DNA from: SYAN01 sp049459795
GTDB lineage: Bacteria > Actinomycetota > Actinomycetes > Nanopelagicales > Nanopelagicaceae
DNA length: 64,000 nucleotides
NCBI GenBank assembly: GCA_049459795.1
Contig: JBMUDS010000003.1
Span: 25,342-89,341 of the forward strand
Direction: 5' to 3'
In this document: piece by piece, positions 60,882 to 64,000 of the stretch
Numbering within the stretch: the first letter of the stretch is position 1
Layout of the letters: every line of letters starts with the position of its first letter
The notes under the pieces: model-generated
The model's database searches: none
What the model was told of the DNA's origin: nothing
What the model saw: the letters and a program-made list of their open reading frames with translations, nothing else
Position numbers and translations under genes: made by a program

Positions 60882-61725
60882 GCCAACCCTCCACTGGGAG
60901 TTGAAACTTGGCAACTAGGCGATCCGTGAAGAGAGATTGATCTATATGGGCAAGTTGAATTCGTTCGGCAGAGGCCTGGATCTTCACTCGATCACCTTCT
61001 AAAAGATCGATGCGTCGATATCCATCCGCAGCGAGCACTGCTATGGGGCTTTCAACATCGATTCCTATTGTGGAAGTCGTTGCGATGACCATGGGTCGCG
61101 AGAAGAGCGCGTGAGCGGCTAACGGGAGAAGGACCATCGCTTCGACTGCTGGCCACACAACAGGCCCTCCCGCACTGAAAGCATAAGCCGTAGAGCCAGT
61201 CGGGGTGGCAATGAGGACACCATCGCATCCCCAACGAGAAAGCGGTCGATCATCTACGTGAACGAACAATTCGACCATCTCAGGCTTTGGGCTCTCGACG
61301 ACAACCTCATTGAGTGCGAAGCCATCTGCAACAACTGTACCGTTCCGGTTTACTTCATATGCGACAACGAGGCGATCTTCTGTCGTGAATTCACGCTCTT
61401 GGATGATCGTTGCCAATCGATCCATTGAAGGCTTATCTAGTTGAGCCAAGAAGCCGACATGACCAAGGTTCACCCCGAGAATCGGTATCCCTTTTCCAGA
61501 AACGATCTCTGCTGCCCTCAAGATGGTTCCATCACCGCCGAAAACGACCGCCAACTCGACACTGCGCGAGAGCTCCGTGAGCGGGATCTGGCGAACGCCA
61601 GGAATATCAGGAGAAAGAGAGAGGAACTCGACACTGGTCGAAACCTTTTGTGCCAGCTGAGCCGCGGCGGCTTGGGAATCCTTACGCGTCGGATGTGTCA
61701 CAAGGAGGACTTGTCGCTGCGTCAT
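60871..61725 (-). CDS. nadK: NAD kinase
   Basis: NadK phosphorylates NAD to NADP. The GGDGT motif (63-67), NLGHVGFLA and TPTGSTAYAFSAGGPVV are diagnostic. The ATG-proximal region is MTQRQVLLVTHPTR. Length is 284 residues. It is directly behind tlyA (its start codon abuts the tlyA stop) and overlaps recN by 11 bases, the standard tlyA-nadK-recN order. Confidence 0.95.
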   Translation of the reverse strand: MTQRQVLLVTHPTRKDSQAAAAQLAQKVSTSVEFLSLSPDIPGVRQIPLTELSRSVELAVVFGGDGTILRAAEIVSGKGIPILGVNLGHVGFLAQLDKPSMDRLATIIQEREFTTEDRLVVAYEVNRNGTVVADGFALNEVVVESPKPEMVELFVHVDDRPLSRWGCDGVLIATPTGSTAYAFSAGGPVVWPAVEAMVLLPLAAHALFSRPMVIATTSTIGIDVESPIAVLAADGYRRIDLLEGDRVKIQASAERIQLAHIDQSLFTDRLVAKFQLPVEGWRGK

Positions 61726-62514
61726 CTATTGCGGTCCTTCCTTGATCGCCTGCTGAAGGTCGGATTCTCTCAGTTCTTCTCCTTCAGTGCGCAGCCAGAG
61801 GAAGTACTCCACATTGCCTGAAGGTCCCGGCAGTGAACTCGCCACGACACCCGCTACGCCCAACCCAAGATCCCAAGCGGCACTAGCCACCTGCCGGACC
61901 GCCATCGCGCGTGATTCGCTCTCTCTCACCACGCCACCAGCACCAAGTAGAGCCTTACCAACCTCAAACTGCGGTTTGACCATCACGAACATCTCGCCAT
62001 CGTCGGCAAGCAACTCCTTGAACTTGCCTAGTACCAAGGTGAGCGATATGAACGAAAGGTCGGCCACGATGACATCGACTTTATCGCCGATCATCGATTG
62101 ATCTAGTTCTCTGATGTTAGTCCTGTCAAATACTTTTACTTGTGGATGATCTTGAAGTGACCATGCCAACTGGCCGTATCCAACATCAACTGCAATGACG
62201 TCTTGCGCTCCCCACTGAAGAGCGATCTCAGTGAAACCTCCTGTAGAAGCACCCGCATCGAGAACCGTCTTTCCGTTGAAGGAAGGGATGGCGAAGTACT
62301 CCAGTGCACCTTTCAACTTATGTGCACCTCGTGAAACATAGGATTCACGTTCACTTACAAGTGAGATCGATGTCGACTCATCAACCATAGTTGCGACCTT
62401 CATGGCAGGGAACCCGTTGACGATGACGGATCCTGATTCGATCAACTCGCGAGCGTCGTCCCGGGATCGTGCCATCTTTCGCTTGACAAGTTCAGCATCA
62501 AGTCGAATCCTCAA
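61726..62514 (-). CDS. tlyA: 16S/23S rRNA 2'-O-methyltransferase TlyA
   Basis: TlyA methylates ribose of C1409 in 16S and C1920 in 23S rRNA, which in mycobacteria affects capreomycin sensitivity. An S4 domain (LVKRKMARSRDDARELIESGSV) is followed by an FtsJ/RrmJ-type methyltransferase with GKTVLDAGASTGGFTEIAL and DVIVADLSFISLTLVL. TTG 62514 starts it; the small gene before it ends TTGA across this codon, so translation is coupled. Length 262 residues is normal. Confidence 0.94.
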   Translation of the reverse strand: MRIRLDAELVKRKMARSRDDARELIESGSVIVNGFPAMKVATMVDESTSISLVSERESYVSRGAHKLKGALEYFAIPSFNGKTVLDAGASTGGFTEIALQWGAQDVIAVDVGYGQLAWSLQDHPQVKVFDRTNIRELDQSMIGDKVDVIVADLSFISLTLVLGKFKELLADDGEMFVMVKPQFEVGKALLGAGGVVRESESRAMAVRQVASAAWDLGLGVAGVVASSLPGPSGNVEYFLWLRTEGEELRESDLQQAIKEGPQ

Positions 62515-62651
62515 GCGCTCTCGATCTCCTTGAGTTGTTCAGTAAGGTTTTCATTGATCCCAGCAAAGAGTTCACCATGCTGCTCCAGTGGTTGAGCGAG
62601 AATTGCGCCAATTCGCTCTCGCAATTCCTGACTTCCACGCAGCGATGTCAT
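62511..62651 (-). CDS. Small conserved-position protein upstream of tlyA (46 residues)
   Basis: A 46-residue frame on the minus strand, starting MTSLRGSQELRERIGAILAQ and ending LTEQLKEIESA, is amphipathic and mostly helical, with acidic C-terminal half. Its TGA overlaps the TTG start of tlyA by four bases. TAGTAT lies seven bases before its ATG, again the leaderless geometry. A short gene occurs at this place in mycobacteria (Rv1693), which supports it. Function unknown. It may be needed to bring ribosomes to the TTG start of tlyA. Confidence 0.7.
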   Translation of the reverse strand: MTSLRGSQELRERIGAILAQPLEQHGELFAGINENLTEQLKEIESA

Positions 62652-62658
62652 AGTCGAG

Positions 62659-62664
62659 ATACTA
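62659..62664 (-). promoter_or_regulatory. Predicted leaderless -10 box of the small gene before tlyA (TAGTAT)
   Basis: On the minus strand TAGTAT ends seven bases before ATG 62651. It would start the unit running through tlyA, nadK and recN. Confidence 0.5.
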
Positions 62665-62702
62665 ACCGACTAAGCAAGCTTTCCGCGGATCGTCCGAAAC
62701 CC

Positions 62703-63491
62703 CTACAGACGTTTCTTAAGCGCCAGCCAACGATCGGCGATTTTTCTGATCTCTGGATCGGTCTCGTCACGCGCAAGCGATTCCGTCAAGAAGGTTTCGG
62801 CCCGGTGCGAAAGGGTGACCCGTGCGGCGTCATTCTGTCCAAGTGCTTCCCTGGCTTCAGCCGAGATGAGAAGGGCATCGGCGACTTCCTTCTGTGAAAG
62901 AGTTTCACTTCTTATTTCGCCCAATATCTCGAGTGCCTTCCGAGGGCGACCGAGTCCCGTTTCGCACTCAGCGAGCCGGATCTTTGACTCTGCCAGGCCA
63001 CTAATCCGAAGCGCTGCGCTGAAATGCCGTTTGGCTTCAGCGAAATCCTTGTTTGCTAACGCAGCCTTGCCCGCCACTCTTCGTACGACGGCGACTCTTC
63101 CTGCACGATTGGACGCCGCACGCCCGAATTCGTGTGCGAGTTGAATCTCCTTTGTGTCATCCGACCCCAACAATCTCTGCATCATCACCAATTGCTTTGC
63201 GACGACCTCGCCATTTTCGGCGGAGAGCGACAACAACTCAGCCCTCAACCTGCCAGGCAGCATCTTTGCCTCGACATCTGGCGATATTTCAGGCTCTATA
63301 CGTGGCAACCGACGAGGCCGGTCCCCATCCTTCTTGAACCTATTTCTATCGGAGGACGTTCGAGACCCCTGGTGCCCACTCTTGCTTGGTCTCTCTGTTG
63401 AAGCATGACGGTTTGGTCGATTACCAGAACCGGATCGCTTGCTTCGATGGGATGGTGATGATTTTTTTCGTGAATGAGGAGCGTCTGTCAT
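62703..63491 (-). CDS. TPR-repeat protein (Rv1691-like)
   Basis: The 262-residue protein has a very basic Ser/Arg/Lys-rich N-terminus (about 1-65) and a helical C-terminal part made of tetratricopeptide-like repeats (AGKAALANKDFAEAKRHFSAALRIS, then CETGLGRPRKALEILGEI). It corresponds to the TPR gene found before tlyA in mycobacteria. The basic tail suggests RNA or ribosome contact (inference). ATG 63491 is fixed by AAGGAG ten bases upstream; an ATG at 63512 lies before that signal and is rejected. The HAD-phosphatase gene seen between it and tlyA in mycobacteria is absent. Confidence 0.82.
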   Translation of the reverse strand: MTDAPHSRKKSSPSHRSKRSGSGNRPNRHASTERPSKSGHQGSRTSSDRNRFKKDGDRPRRLPRIEPEISPDVEAKMLPGRLRAELLSLSAENGEVVAKQLVMMQRLLGSDDTKEIQLAHEFGRAASNRAGRVAVVRRVAGKAALANKDFAEAKRHFSAALRISGLAESKIRLAECETGLGRPRKALEILGEIRSETLSQKEVADALLISAEAREALGQNDAARVTLSHRAETFLTESLARDETDPEIRKIADRWLALKKRL

Positions 63492-63577
63492 AACAACACC
63501 ACTCCTTCGCATACTTCAGCGATTCAGCTGACTGTAATCACGTACACAGTCTCTTAATTCCTAGAAATTTACAGTCT

Positions 63578-63612
63578 AGAAACAAGAAAGGGGTTGCATT
63601 GCTGCAACCCCT
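63578..63612 (-). terminator. Rho-independent terminator of the rRNA operon
   Basis: On the minus strand just after 5S, AGGGGTTGCA pairs perfectly with TGCAACCCCT (63589-63598 with 63603-63612, four-base loop), followed by TTTCTTGTTTC. It ends the rRNA transcript. Confidence 0.92.
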
Positions 63613-63625
63613 AACTAGAAAAAAT

Positions 63626-63744
63626 GTCCGGCGACGTTCTACTCTCCCACACGGTCCCCCGTGCAGTACCATCGACGCTGAAAGGCTTAACTTCCGGGTT
63701 CGGAATGGGACCGGGTGTTTCCCTCTCGCTATAGCCGCCGAAAC
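63626..63744 (-). rRNA. rrf: 5S ribosomal RNA
   Basis: The 119-base minus-strand sequence starts GTTTCGGCGGCTATAGCG and ends GTCGCCGGAC, whose ends pair. It contains CCCGGTCCCATTCCGAACCC and GGAAGTTAAGCCTTTCAGCG, the invariant loop sequences of 5S rRNA. Ends are estimated to within a base or two. Confidence 0.94.
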
Positions 63745-63822
63745 TCTATGGAGTTATGGTGGATCTTTTTGGATCCCGACCGTATCTCGGGAACCACACA
63801 GTGGACGCGTAGCAACTTTGTA

Positions 63823-64000
<178 letters not shown>

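Overview
The window is a gene-dense stretch of an actinobacterial (Actinomycetota) chromosome with moderate G+C, clearly lower than in Streptomyces or Mycobacterium. The gene blocks are diagnostic for the phylum: mIHF next to guanylate kinase, mycothiol ligase MshC, PafB-PafC-TatA-TatC-HelY, the two MerR regulators with a DUF151 protein beside gcvP/gcvH, and TlyA-NadK-RecN-PyrG-XerD-ParA-ScpAB-RluB. Genes are short for their families, many overlap by 1 to 14 bases, and there are no insertion sequences, prophages or CRISPR arrays. This looks like a streamlined genome, for example of a free-living aquatic actinobacterium (inference; the exact lineage cannot be read from the window).

Layout. 1-6.2 kb: end of a pyrimidine operon (carB, pyrK, pyrD, pyrF), an mIHF-Gmk fusion gene and rpoZ. 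6.2-15.1 kb: coaBC, metK, priA, def, fmt, rsmB, rpe, hisE, hisG. 15.1-22.7 kb: serB, an orphan ABC ATPase, ung, an NCS2 purine permease, two membrane proteins of unknown role, a zinc alcohol dehydrogenase, tdk, apt and tRNA-Leu(GAG). 22.7-29.2 kb: M20 peptidase, aldo/keto reductase, then a compact module of histidine phosphatase, DUF3090 protein, SCO1664-type predicted kinase and mshC, and a PAC2 protein. 29.2-34.3 kb: B12-dependent metH, a HAD hydrolase, trmI. 34.3-43.4 kb: FKBP lipoprotein, pafB-pafC-tatA-tatC-helY, a 5'-3' exonuclease, lnt and a dolichol-phosphate-mannose synthase-like gene. 43.4-49.3 kb (minus): gcvP, MerR, DUF151, ftsR-like MerR, gcvH, pgsA and tRNA-Pro(GGG). 49.4-52.8 kb (minus): cmk-der fusion, tyrA, aroH. 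52.8-57.5 kb: an AT-rich gap, rluB, scpB, scpA, divergent parA plus a ribbon-helix-helix-like gene, and xerD. 57.5-63.5 kb (minus): pyrG, recN, nadK, tlyA, a 46-residue small gene and a TPR protein. 63.6-64 kb: 5S rRNA and the 3' end of 23S rRNA, minus strand.

How it fits together. Most genes serve core nucleotide, one-carbon/methionine, translation, chromosome-segregation and envelope functions. Three points stand out. First, mIHF and guanylate kinase, normally separate neighbours, are one polypeptide. Second, many transcription-unit-leading genes have TANNNT 6-8 bases before an ATG/GTG start and no Shine-Dalgarno, so leaderless transcription seems to dominate; several divergent pairs place such -10 boxes almost back to back. 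Third, familiar neighbourhoods have lost members: no Pup/proteasome genes between trmI and pafB, no garA between gcvH and ftsR, no steAB between recN and pyrG.
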